From: a virus
DNA length: 49,186 nucleotides
Reading direction: 5' to 3' (one strand)
IMG/VR virus record: IMGVR_UViG_3300009545_000213
Coordinates: 1-49,186 of that record
Below, piece after piece: positions 32,478 through 38,667 of this stretch (positions are counted from its first letter, which is position 1; each line of letters opens with the position of its first letter). Both the position numbers and the translations under genes were made by a program. The notes beneath the pieces were generated by a model. The model was given only the letters and a program-made list of their open reading frames with translations. It was not told the DNA's origin and searched no databases.

Positions 32478-33094
32478 TCGGCGGCCTCCGCGAATTTACC
32501 GACTTCGTTACCCCAGCAATCCCAATTAGGACGACGCTGGCGGGCGAAAAGCTCGACGTAGGGGCCGGCTACAAGGCGCTCGATGCGCTCATGGATGCCG
32601 TCGGGCTTGCGGCTGTGCTCACGACGCGGCGCGATGATGCCTTGGCGAACGTCGGCGTTGAGGCGTTTTGGCTTGCCTCGTGTGCCGAGAAGACAGTATT
32701 CAGAGTTCGCCCGCGTCCAATAGCCGAGAAGCATGTCGGCCGTGATTTCGGCATCAAACATTTCGATCTGAGTGCCGTTAGCCTTCATCCAAGAGAAAGC
32801 GCAGGTTTTGTATTCAAAGCCCCAGGATTGAAGAACATCCATTGCCTCGGGAAGCATCGGCCATGTGCCCCACATGAAAAGCACACAGTCTTTCGCAGCG
32901 AGCCCAGCAACCGGAAGATCGCGAATGTTCGTGGCTTCCATTGTGTCGTAATGCTTATCAACCGAGCGGTCGCCAATAGGCGCAAGGCTCGCGCGTTGGC
33001 CGCGATACCTGCCCCAGCTTTCCCAGCGCCACGGCGGATCAGCCAAGATCGCCCCGTATTTCCCGCGTTCGAGTCCGTCGAAAATCCAACTCAC
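32474..33094 (-). CDS. MT-A70 family N6-adenine DNA methyltransferase
   Basis: The GTG at 33094 overlaps the GcrA-like stop (GTGA) and gives 206 aa. DPPW at residues 19-22 is the catalytic motif, and VLFMWGTWPMLPEAMDVLQS, the later SEYCLLGTRGKP and HSRKPDGIHERIERL complete the MT-A70 fold. It transfers a methyl group from SAM to adenine; the site recognised cannot be read from the sequence. It is not the CcrM family by sequence, but its direct coupling to a GcrA homologue, whose host counterpart senses adenine methylation, is striking. The start may instead lie upstream in the same frame. Confidence 0.9.
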   Translation of the reverse strand: MSWIFDGLERGKYGAILADPPWRWESWGRYRGQRASLAPIGDRSVDKHYDTMEATNIRDLPVAGLAAKDCVLFMWGTWPMLPEAMDVLQSWGFEYKTCAFSWMKANGTQIEMFDAEITADMLLGYWTRANSEYCLLGTRGKPKRLNADVRQGIIAPRREHSRKPDGIHERIERLVAGPYVELFARQRRPNWDCWGNEVGKFAEAAE

Positions 33095-33558
33095 ACCGCC
33101 GCCCTTTCCGCTGCCGTTCCCGTCCCTACCGACAACTGAAAATGCGCAAGGCAATAAGAACCGATCATCTTTGAATGACCGCAGAAGGTGATGTTTGGGC
33201 TTTCCGAATATGGCCAGCGGCAGTGATGTGGTTCGAGATCAAGTAATGTCAGGTGAAGCGGCTCGATCTCGGCGCAGCGCATTTCGATAGCAGCGCGCGG
33301 TGTGGGAGACGGGTCGGCCCGGCGCGCATATCGTGGCATGGACGGATCGCGCTTTGGTCTCGGGGGATTTTTCGGAGGCGGCTTGGCAGGGCTCGCAATC
33401 CCTATTCGCTTGGCACGGCCGATCACGGCATTACGTGAGAACGTAGTACCGAACTTCGCGTTAAGCTGTTCCGTGACCTCGCGATAGGTGAGGCCTTCCA
33501 GAACAAAATCATTGATCGCCTCGGACTGCTCGTCCGTCCAAACTACGAAATGCCCCAT
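33091..33558 (-). CDS. gcrA: GcrA-like cell-cycle regulator, 155 aa
   Basis: Residues 5-54 (VVWTDEQSEAINDFVLEGLT, then SRNAVIGRAKRIGI) match the GcrA N-terminal helix-turn-helix. After a Pro/Arg-rich linker, residues 114-142 carry the conserved C-terminal motif CRWPYSES, FCGHSK, SYCLAHFQ with Cys114, Cys127, Cys137 and His140 placed as in GcrA. Host GcrA binds sigma-70 and methylated GANTC promoters to activate S-phase genes. Both domains are intact, so the phage protein could redirect sigma-70 or compete with host GcrA; that is an inference. Its stop overlaps the methyltransferase start. Confidence 0.9.
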   Translation of the reverse strand: MGHFVVWTDEQSEAINDFVLEGLTYREVTEQLNAKFGTTFSRNAVIGRAKRIGIASPAKPPPKNPPRPKRDPSMPRYARRADPSPTPRAAIEMRCAEIEPLHLTLLDLEPHHCRWPYSESPNITFCGHSKMIGSYCLAHFQLSVGTGTAAERAAV

Positions 33559-33572
33559 CCCCCGATGCCCCT

Positions 33573-33755
33573 TTAGTTCGCGCGGTTCTCTCGTTTAAGC
33601 TGCAACAACATCTTGTCCTGTAGCAGGGCTTCCAATTCGCCCCTGCGGATGCTGCGGGGCTTCTCCTGCTCCACCAGGGAGCGCAGGTGTGCTATCTGAT
33701 GCGGTAGCGCCAGCCGCTTGATCCGCCGGCAAACAAGATGGCTTGGAGTGGCCAT
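33573..33755 (-). CDS. Small basic phage protein, 60 aa, overlapping the DnaA-like gene
   Basis: The ATG at 33755 follows a strong ribosome-binding site (GGGAGG, 6-nt spacing). The product is a charged helix (LPHQIAHLRSLVEQEKPRSI, then GELEALLQDKMLLQLKREN). It overlaps the last 161 nt of the DnaA-like gene in a different frame, where that protein is low-complexity, so the overlap may have arisen by extension of the other frame. Function unknown. Confidence 0.65.
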   Translation of the reverse strand: MATPSHLVCRRIKRLALPHQIAHLRSLVEQEKPRSIRRGELEALLQDKMLLQLKRENRAN

Positions 33756-34233
33756 CAATTTCCTCCCGAAGCTCAAGGACGATTTTTGCAACGGCAGGAT
33801 CTGTCTCGATCAGACGTTCGATCTTGCGCGTGGCACTGATCACGGACGTATGGTCGAAACCGCCGAATTTTCTGCCAATTTGGGGAAACGAGAATGTCGT
33901 TAGCTCGCGGCAGAGATACATTGCGATCTGCCGAGGAAGCACGACGCCCTTGAGGCGACGGCGCTGGAGCAATCGGAGTCGATTGATCTTGTATTTCTCG
34001 CAAACCGCGTCTTGCACGGTTCGGATCAGTGGCTTGTGAGGCTCCTCAATCGTGAACCAAACAGGCTTCGCGGGCGGGAGTTTTGGCTCTTCGATGATAA
34101 CCCGAAGCGGAGCAACGACGACCGTCGGTTTTGGTGTCATCTTTCGGCCATGATACCGCTTCAGCCGGCGCAAAAGGCCATCGCTGCTAACGACATTGAA
34201 CTTGTGATGCGTTTCGGAATAGTCGAGCATCAT
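33595..34233 (-). CDS. DnaA domain IV-like DNA-binding protein, 212 aa
   Basis: Residues 70-155 resemble the C-terminal DNA-binding domain of DnaA: VVLPRQIAMYLCRELTTFSF, then PQIGRKFGGFDHTSVISATR, including the DHTSV signature that contacts the DnaA box. There is no AAA+ ATPase domain, so it can bind DnaA boxes but not open DNA. The first 65 residues are basic and Pro-rich. The last 55 are low-complexity and overlap another gene. It may mark the phage origin or compete with host DnaA. Confidence 0.85.
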   Translation of the reverse strand: MMLDYSETHHKFNVVSSDGLLRRLKRYHGRKMTPKPTVVVAPLRVIIEEPKLPPAKPVWFTIEEPHKPLIRTVQDAVCEKYKINRLRLLQRRRLKGVVLPRQIAMYLCRELTTFSFPQIGRKFGGFDHTSVISATRKIERLIETDPAVAKIVLELREEIDGHSKPSCLPADQAAGATASDSTPALPGGAGEAPQHPQGRIGSPATGQDVVAA

Positions 34234-34997
34234 CCAAACCTCTGATCCATGAGAGGGCTTTCAATGCGGGCGAGAAATTCTTGGCGCGCGTCTAATGACG
34301 CCTTGTTCCAGGCATTCATGAGCGCAGCAACTTGGCTTTCCAGCGCCTCAATGCCGCTGATGGGGTCTTTGGCAAGCTTCACGACGCGCGGGGCCGTGTG
34401 ACGGCGATGAATCTCAGCCACTTGCTCTGCGACCGTTGGCTTTGCAGCGGCGTCAAGCAAGGCAGAGCGGTTGTCGTCAAGACCAACCTCACGTGCGGCC
34501 GTCTTAGCTTCTTCCGAGAGAGACGCTACCTGCATGGCGCGGTGCGCATCATGACGATGAATGCCTAACTCGCGCGCCGCATTCTCGACGCCAGAAGGAC
34601 GGCCGCCGCGTCCATCCGACCTCAAACTCCCATTTTGGGAGTTTGATATCCGCTCGGTAAGCTTGATCCATTCCGCGATCTGCTCATCACGCTCCAGCTT
34701 GGTTAGATCGGAACGATGTAAATTCTCAGCGATCTCCCAAAGTCGCGCTTCGTCATTTGTCATTTTCACGATAATGGCCGGGATATGCTCCCGACCGAGT
34801 TTTTCAAAAGCCGCCATCCGATGGCGACCTGCAACGAGCGAATACCGCTCGCCGCGCTCGCGAACCGTGATCGGATGACGAAGGCCGATTTGCTCAATGC
34901 TCTCGGCAAGCCGGCGGACGGCAGCGGCGTTCAGCTCCCGACGCCCCTCCGGGATATCGATATCTGTGATGGTGATCGGGAGATGAATGTCGCGCAT
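34230..34997 (-). CDS. ParB-like protein, 255 aa
   Basis: The N-terminal ParB domain is clear: PITITDIDIPEGRRELNAAA, the box II segment YSLVAGRHRMAAFEKLG (GRHR at 57-60) and ENLHRSDLTKLERDEQIAEW. A helix-turn-helix region follows (AARELGIHRHDAHRAMQVAS). No ParA gene is adjacent, so this is probably not a partition pair; a role in phage replication or regulation is more likely. It lies one base from the DGQHR gene and overlaps the DnaA-like start. Confidence 0.87.
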   Translation of the reverse strand: MRDIHLPITITDIDIPEGRRELNAAAVRRLAESIEQIGLRHPITVRERGERYSLVAGRHRMAAFEKLGREHIPAIIVKMTNDEARLWEIAENLHRSDLTKLERDEQIAEWIKLTERISNSQNGSLRSDGRGGRPSGVENAARELGIHRHDAHRAMQVASLSEEAKTAAREVGLDDNRSALLDAAAKPTVAEQVAEIHRRHTAPRVVKLAKDPISGIEALESQVAALMNAWNKASLDARQEFLARIESPLMDQRFG

Positions 34998-34998
34998 G

Positions 34999-35916
34999 TC
35001 ACCGCTCCAGCTTGGGCAGCTTGCCGCCGCTCATCTTGAAGTGGTCGATGCTGTGACCGGACCGCCAGGCATTCCAGCACTTGAAGACCAGTTCCGCGCG
35101 GGTGCCGGCCCGGATACCGCGTCCCATGCCAATAAGGCGGTTGCGGCAATAAAGGATCGGGTCTCCCTTCTTGAGGCCGTCGCCCTCCATGAGTTTGGTC
35201 ACGAAGAAATCGGCATTCTCGCGAGAGGAGACTTTCCAGAAGGCGTGATGGCAGAAAGCCAAGACAGCGTGCGAGCGCACGGTTTTCATGCAATCAGCGG
35301 TGAAGAGGACGCTGGCGTCGATACCCCTGATCGCGTCCGCCGCCTCCAATTGGGCCTGTTTCGTAGGCTTCGTTTCAGCTCCGACAGGCAGGTAGCCGTA
35401 TTGCTTCCATTGGAGAATGTAGCCAACTGCCGGACCGAGAACATGAGTGTATTTGCGACCCTTCATGGCGAGGAAGTTCGAAAGGGTCTTGCTCTTGCCG
35501 GTATCGACCGTGAATCGCGTTTCTTCTTTCGGGCCAAATACAATTACTGTCTGGATCGAAACTCCGGTCTCCAGCACATTAACGCAGCGGTGCTGACCAT
35601 CGTTGAGAACGCCGGTGTCGGAAACGATGATGCTCTCGCCGTTGAAGACATAACGACCGTTAGCTAGATCCTGTTTGATCTCAGCCTTTCCGAGTTTGCT
35701 AATCGGCCGGTTAATCGGGTTGCGCTCAAGCAGGAGGGAAGCCAGTACCGGCGTAAGTGTGATGATCTCGGCGGACGGCGCCTTTTTGCCCTTGGCAATG
35801 CGCTCATCGAGCCAAATCCGCATACGCGAAACTTCAGCCGACGAACCGACAGGTTTCTTGTCACCAACTGCACCCACAATCTTGTCAATTTTCTCTTCAG
35901 GAATGATATTAAGCAT
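34999..35916 (-). CDS. DGQHR/ParB-superfamily protein, 305 aa
   Basis: The ATG at 35916 has GAAGG 8 nt upstream; the frame is open to 35973. Residues 71-125 (PISKLGKAEIKQDLANGRYV, then NGESIIVSDTGVLNDGQHRC) contain DGQHR at 106-110, the mark of a ParB/sulfiredoxin-fold family found in phages and in DNA-modification loci. The C-terminal half is helical. It follows a true ParB-like gene, so two related folds are paired. Activity unknown. Confidence 0.72.
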   Translation of the reverse strand: MLNIIPEEKIDKIVGAVGDKKPVGSSAEVSRMRIWLDERIAKGKKAPSAEIITLTPVLASLLLERNPINRPISKLGKAEIKQDLANGRYVFNGESIIVSDTGVLNDGQHRCVNVLETGVSIQTVIVFGPKEETRFTVDTGKSKTLSNFLAMKGRKYTHVLGPAVGYILQWKQYGYLPVGAETKPTKQAQLEAADAIRGIDASVLFTADCMKTVRSHAVLAFCHHAFWKVSSRENADFFVTKLMEGDGLKKGDPILYCRNRLIGMGRGIRAGTRAELVFKCWNAWRSGHSIDHFKMSGGKLPKLER

Positions 35917-35984
35917 GGTTGCTACCTTCAGGCCCGTTTCCGTGGTTGCTCGCGGGTGCGGGCCTTTTCGCATCCGCCACGATC

Positions 35985-36359
35985 TCAGGAGCGATCCAGA
36001 CCGCGAAGTGCGCGAGCTGCATCGATAAGCGAAGTAATGTCATCGCAGTGAAAATCCGAATCCTTGGCATTGAGTGATCCCGCGATGCTTTCGAATTGTG
36101 CCGCTAACTGTTGCGCTTCCTGTCTTGCTCGTTCCGCCGCATTCACTATTTCCGATGCCACAGTCCATTTCGGATCAGTCGTTTCGCCGTAGTACATGGC
36201 TTTGCACTGACGAAAGGTAATGCCGGCTTTGCGAGCCGCGCGAGCCAACCAGCTTTCGCGCGTATCGCCGGGGTACATAGGTCCCGCAATCGCGGTGATC
36301 TCGGCTTGCCAATTCATTACGCGGCTCACTTTCCGAACTCCGTCTGACTTTTCCGACAT
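35985..36359 (-). CDS. Hypothetical early protein, possible helix-turn-helix, 124 aa
   Basis: The ATG at 36359 follows AAGGA with 7-nt spacing; the frame is open to 36470. Residues 30-60 (TRESWLARAARKAGITFRQC) look like a helix-turn-helix, followed by a long helix (VNAAERARQEAQQLAAQFES). It lies in the leftward early operon after two small membrane-protein genes. It is probably DNA-binding, but no family is certain. Confidence 0.6.
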   Translation of the reverse strand: MSEKSDGVRKVSRVMNWQAEITAIAGPMYPGDTRESWLARAARKAGITFRQCKAMYYGETTDPKWTVASEIVNAAERARQEAQQLAAQFESIAGSLNAKDSDFHCDDITSLIDAARALRGLDRS

Positions 36360-36462
36360 TTCCGAATCCTTCCATGTTTGATTGCTCGACATGAAAGGCA
36401 GCACGCACGACAACGATAATGACGACACTTGGCAGACTCTCTCCGCAGCAACGGAGCGAGCG

Positions 36463-36699
36463 TTAGGCAAACCAGGCTTTCAGAACGGCACCAGCAGTCC
36501 CGAGAAACACAGCGATAAGGCTGATGAAGATGGCGAGAGCGACAAGAACGACCGTGTCGCGGAAGGCATCCGAAATATCGAGAGATTCGAGGCGCGGTAT
36601 AGACGCGGCCGGTAGTGGATGAAGTTCAGGCGAAGCCCCGCGCCTGTCAAAGCGGCTCGGTTGATCGAATGCCCCCTCGATTGGCCGAGCCGTGGTCAT
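36463..36699 (-). CDS. Small membrane protein, 78 aa
   Basis: A Pro/Arg-rich soluble N-terminus (residues 1-45) precedes one transmembrane segment (VVLVALAIFISLIAVFLGTA). The start overlaps the stop of the preceding 49-aa membrane protein (ATGA). Its place next to the Cro-like gene suggests an early or immunity-related membrane role such as superinfection exclusion, but this is inferred. Open frames also exist on the plus strand here, with no ribosome-binding support. Confidence 0.55.
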   Translation of the reverse strand: MTTARPIEGAFDQPSRFDRRGASPELHPLPAASIPRLESLDISDAFRDTVVLVALAIFISLIAVFLGTAGAVLKAWFA

Positions 36700-36845
36700 G
36701 TGTGGACCTCGCGGAGGAGTTCAATCAGCCTAGAGAGTGCGCAGGCTACGCCTCCAGCAATCCATCCCGAGACAAAGCTGTCAGAGATCGAACGCGCGAT
36801 GGAGTACGAACCCATGAAAATGCAGAAGTCGATGAGAATGCTCAT
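36696..36845 (-). CDS. Small membrane protein, 49 aa
   Basis: The ATG at 36845 overlaps the Cro-like stop (ATGA), and the TGA overlaps the next start in the same way. The product (MSILIDFCIFMGSYSIARSI, then FVSGWIAGGVACALSRLIEL) has two short hydrophobic parts, and is likely to be membrane-inserted. The seamless fit between two genes supports it. Confidence 0.58.
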   Translation of the reverse strand: MSILIDFCIFMGSYSIARSISDSFVSGWIAGGVACALSRLIELLREVHT

Positions 36846-37057
36846 GACGCCTGCGCCTCCGGGTGGGAGGGCAGATCGGCAAAGTCATTTGCGGTGACCG
36901 AGCCGCTGGTAACCTCAAAGATTTTCACGAGAATTGGCTTTTCGGGAAACCGTTCATCGTTTTTGTAGCGGCCGACCGCCTGCCGTTCGACGCCAATCGC
37001 ACGGGCAAAGGCCGCATCCGAGATTTCATTATCGCTGAGGTATTTCGCCAACTTCAT
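36842..37057 (-). CDS. Cro-like repressor, 71 aa
   Basis: The ATG at 37057 is chosen over a GTG at 37075 because the operator at 37070-37088 would otherwise lie partly inside the gene. Residues 4-33 (AKYLSDNEISDAAFARAIGV, then ERQAVGRYKND) form a helix-turn-helix. The gene is divergent from cI and is the first gene of the leftward early operon, so it should act as the lytic-cycle repressor of the shared operators. Confidence 0.82.
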   Translation of the reverse strand: MKLAKYLSDNEISDAAFARAIGVERQAVGRYKNDERFPEKPILVKIFEVTSGSVTANDFADLPSHPEAQAS

Positions 37058-37062
37058 GGTTG

Positions 37063-37094
37063 GCGATACTGTCACCGTTTTGGTACCGCGTCAA
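37063..37094 (-). promoter_or_regulatory. Leftward early promoter with embedded operator
   Basis: On the minus strand TTGACG (37094-37089) and TATCGC (37068-37063) are 20 bp apart, with a full operator between them. The arrangement is copied at 38604-38635 for the rightward operon; about 25 of 32 bases agree. The 20-bp spacing is longer than the usual 17, so the exact -10 may be shifted upstream by 1-3 bases. Confidence 0.65.
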
Positions 37095-37143
37095 GAGGTC
37101 GGTACCATCTTGGTGCTTTCGCCGCGTCCCCATTCCGGTGACA
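37070..37143. promoter_or_regulatory. Three phage operators between cro and cI
   Basis: The sites are 37070-37088, 37100-37118 and 37125-37143. Each has two 7-bp half-sites around a 5-bp spacer, close to TGTCACC-N5-GGTGACA with a variant half CGGTACC. Centres are 30 and 25 bp apart, as in lambda OR. They should bind the CI and Cro-like repressors. Confidence 0.72.
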
Positions 37144-37153
37144 ATGGCGGAAT

Positions 37154-37792
37154 ATGAAAAAACCTAAGTATCCAAATGGGTTACGAAAAGCCATGGATTT
37201 GGTCGGCAAAGGTCCGACCGAACTGGCTGAGGCATTGGACACAAACAAGCAGAATATAACCCGCTGGTCCAACGGGGACCGGAAGCTAACCGTAGAATGG
37301 GCCAAAAAGCTGGCTCCGCTGCTAAATACTACGGCGGACGTACTTTTGCTGGTTGCCGATGCGGGCGCACCTGAGAAGCTCGCGCGTGGCGCCAGGGGCA
37401 TCCAGAATATTCCATTGCTCGACAAAGTTACCGCCGGCCGGCTCAAAGCCGCCTCCTCCCAAATCCCCGTGGAAGATGTGCCCCTACTGGCCTTTGCCGA
37501 TCTGGGTCGGGGCGAATTCTTCGCACTCACCGTCGATGGCGATTCGATGGACCGCTGGTCGCCGGATGGCTCCATTATCGTGGTGAACCAGGCCGATCGG
37601 ACGCTGGTATCGGGCAAGGCCTACGTTATTTCACAGCGCGGCGAGGCCACGTTCAAGATGTGGCGACCTGACCCGCCCAGGTTCGCGCCGTACTCCACCA
37701 ACCCGAGCCATGAGCCAATTTTTGTGAAATCAAAAGCGGAAGCGGAAAAGCTTGTAGTTGGCCGAGTCAAACGAACGGTGTTGGATTTATGA
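37154..37792 (+). CDS. CI-type LexA-like repressor with S24 peptidase domain, 212 aa
   Basis: Residues 8-60 are a helix-turn-helix (GPTELAEALDTNKQNITRWS). The C-terminal half is an S24 self-cleaving peptidase: cleavage pair Ala94-Gly95 in KVTAGRL, Ser131 in GDSMDRW and Lys168 in ATFKMW. It should hold the prophage silent and be inactivated by RecA after DNA damage. It is transcribed away from cro over three operators. Its stop overlaps the following membrane-protein gene by ATGA. Confidence 0.93.
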   Translation: MKKPKYPNGLRKAMDLVGKGPTELAEALDTNKQNITRWSNGDRKLTVEWAKKLAPLLNTTADVLLLVADAGAPEKLARGARGIQNIPLLDKVTAGRLKAASSQIPVEDVPLLAFADLGRGEFFALTVDGDSMDRWSPDGSIIVVNQADRTLVSGKAYVISQRGEATFKMWRPDPPRFAPYSTNPSHEPIFVKSKAEAEKLVVGRVKRTVLDL

Positions 37793-38265
37793 AGCCCGTC
37801 TCCACGCACAGGGCCGTGGCCTTGGGGTTATTTCGATCATCGGTATTTTTCGTTTTTGCCGTAGCCGCTTTTACAGAGGCCGACCGACATACACAAACAT
37901 TGCTAATAACTGGCATCTTCATGATTGATGTAGTCAGTTGGCACCTCTGCGAGGTGATCGGCGTCCATAGCAATCTGGTTTACAACCAGACCTGGTTTAA
38001 TGTCCTTGCAGACCGGTTCACTTTTGAAAAGCTTTTGGATCGCTTTAGAGATCGTCAATTCATTGACTTTCCAGAGCTTGTTAGGGAGGGAACACAGGCA
38101 GCTCGCGCCGATATAGACCTCTTCCTGCAAGAGAAAACCATATGGGCTGGATGGGGATGGTTCAGAAAGACCCTCGCGGGTGCGGGTTATTTCCTGTGGT
38201 ACTGGATAAGCTACGGTATTTTTTACTGGATTGCCGCCGCCGTGGCGAACATATTGCACCCCTGA
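37789..38265 (+). CDS. Membrane protein co-expressed with CI, 158 aa
   Basis: The start overlaps the cI stop (ATGA), so it should be made in the lysogen. Hydrophobic segments lie at about 10-28 (ALGLFRSSVFFVFAVAAF), 37-54 (QTLLITGIFMIDVVSWHL) and near the C-terminus (YFLWYWISYGIFYWIAAAVA), with a charged middle loop. This is the arrangement expected of a superinfection-exclusion or other lysogenic-conversion protein, but no family is recognised. Confidence 0.7.
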   Translation: MKPVSTHRAVALGLFRSSVFFVFAVAAFTEADRHTQTLLITGIFMIDVVSWHLCEVIGVHSNLVYNQTWFNVLADRFTFEKLLDRFRDRQFIDFPELVREGTQAARADIDLFLQEKTIWAGWGWFRKTLAGAGYFLWYWISYGIFYWIAAAVANILHP

Positions 38266-38340
38266 GCCACCCATCCCCTTGCAACCATAAATAGACCCGA
38301 TAATCTCCCCTCGCCCGATCCTGGGCGGAGGAAACATTTC

Positions 38341-38478
38341 ATGAAACATCTGCTTTTGGCAGCCGCCGCGCTGTCTTTTTTGGTCATTTCGGTGCCGGCA
38401 AAGGCCGGCTGCCCTCCCGGAACATCGTATAATTGCGTGCCGTCCTACGGCGGCAAGCAGTCCTGCGGCTGCCGGTAA
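38341..38478 (+). CDS. Secreted Cys-rich peptide, 45 aa (moron)
   Basis: The ATG at 38341 has GGAGG 9 nt upstream. The first 22 residues (MKHLLLAAAALSFLVISVPA then KA) are a signal peptide with an AKA cleavage site. The mature peptide of about 23 residues (GCPPGTSYNCVPSYGGKQ, then SCGCR) has four Cys residues that could form two disulfides. A terminator follows at once and TTGCAA/TAATCT upstream (38279-38306) may be a promoter, so it is its own transcription unit between immunity and the rightward operon. Function unknown. Confidence 0.65.
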   Translation: MKHLLLAAAALSFLVISVPAKAGCPPGTSYNCVPSYGGKQSCGCR

Positions 38479-38500
38479 GACGAGTTCGACCTCTAATCAG

Positions 38501-38527
38501 AAGCCCGCCCTAACCGGCGGGTTTTTT
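38501..38527 (+). terminator. Rho-independent terminator after secreted peptide
   Basis: A stem of CCCGCC (38504-38509) and GGCGGG (38516-38521), extended by weak A-T pairs, is followed by a run of six Ts. It would end transcription from the cI side before the rightward operators. Confidence 0.85.
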
Positions 38528-38579
38528 GTTTGCCTACAGATCATCCCCTCCCCAGCCGAACACATAGGCCAAAATAATT

Positions 38580-38628
38580 TGTCACCTTTTTGGTGTCAGC
38601 CCGTTGACACGGTACCAATTTGGTGACA
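38580..38628. promoter_or_regulatory. Two phage operators upstream of the rightward operon
   Basis: Sites at 38580-38598 (TGTCACC-N5-GGTGTCA) and 38610-38628 (CGGTACC-N5-GGTGACA) match those between cro and cI. Their centres are 30 bp apart, the same as the first pair there. This second operator region allows CI to silence the rightward operon too. Confidence 0.75.
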
Positions 38629-38635
38629 GTATACT
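38604..38635 (+). promoter_or_regulatory. Rightward early promoter with embedded operator
   Basis: TTGACA (38604-38609) and TATACT (38630-38635) are 20 bp apart with an operator filling the gap. The same design occurs at the leftward promoter. It should drive the operon from 38668 to the integrase and be blocked by bound repressor. Confidence 0.68.
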
Positions 38636-38667
38636 CCCCAACGAGACCGGCACTCAGGGGATCACAG

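Noticed and set aside
34230-34997. ParABS partition system of a plasmid-like prophage
   Set aside because: There is a ParB-like protein but no ParA gene or parS cluster was seen, and the element is integrated at a tRNA with a complete integrase and att sites.
34987-35667. 226-aa rightward open frame opposite the DGQHR gene
   Set aside because: It is a complementary-strand shadow of a well-supported gene in a high-GC region and has no recognisable features.
36382-36968. Rightward open frames opposite the small membrane-protein genes
   Set aside because: The leftward frames are linked by exact ATGA overlaps and continue the Cro-like operon; the rightward frames have no such support and a charged, low-quality composition.
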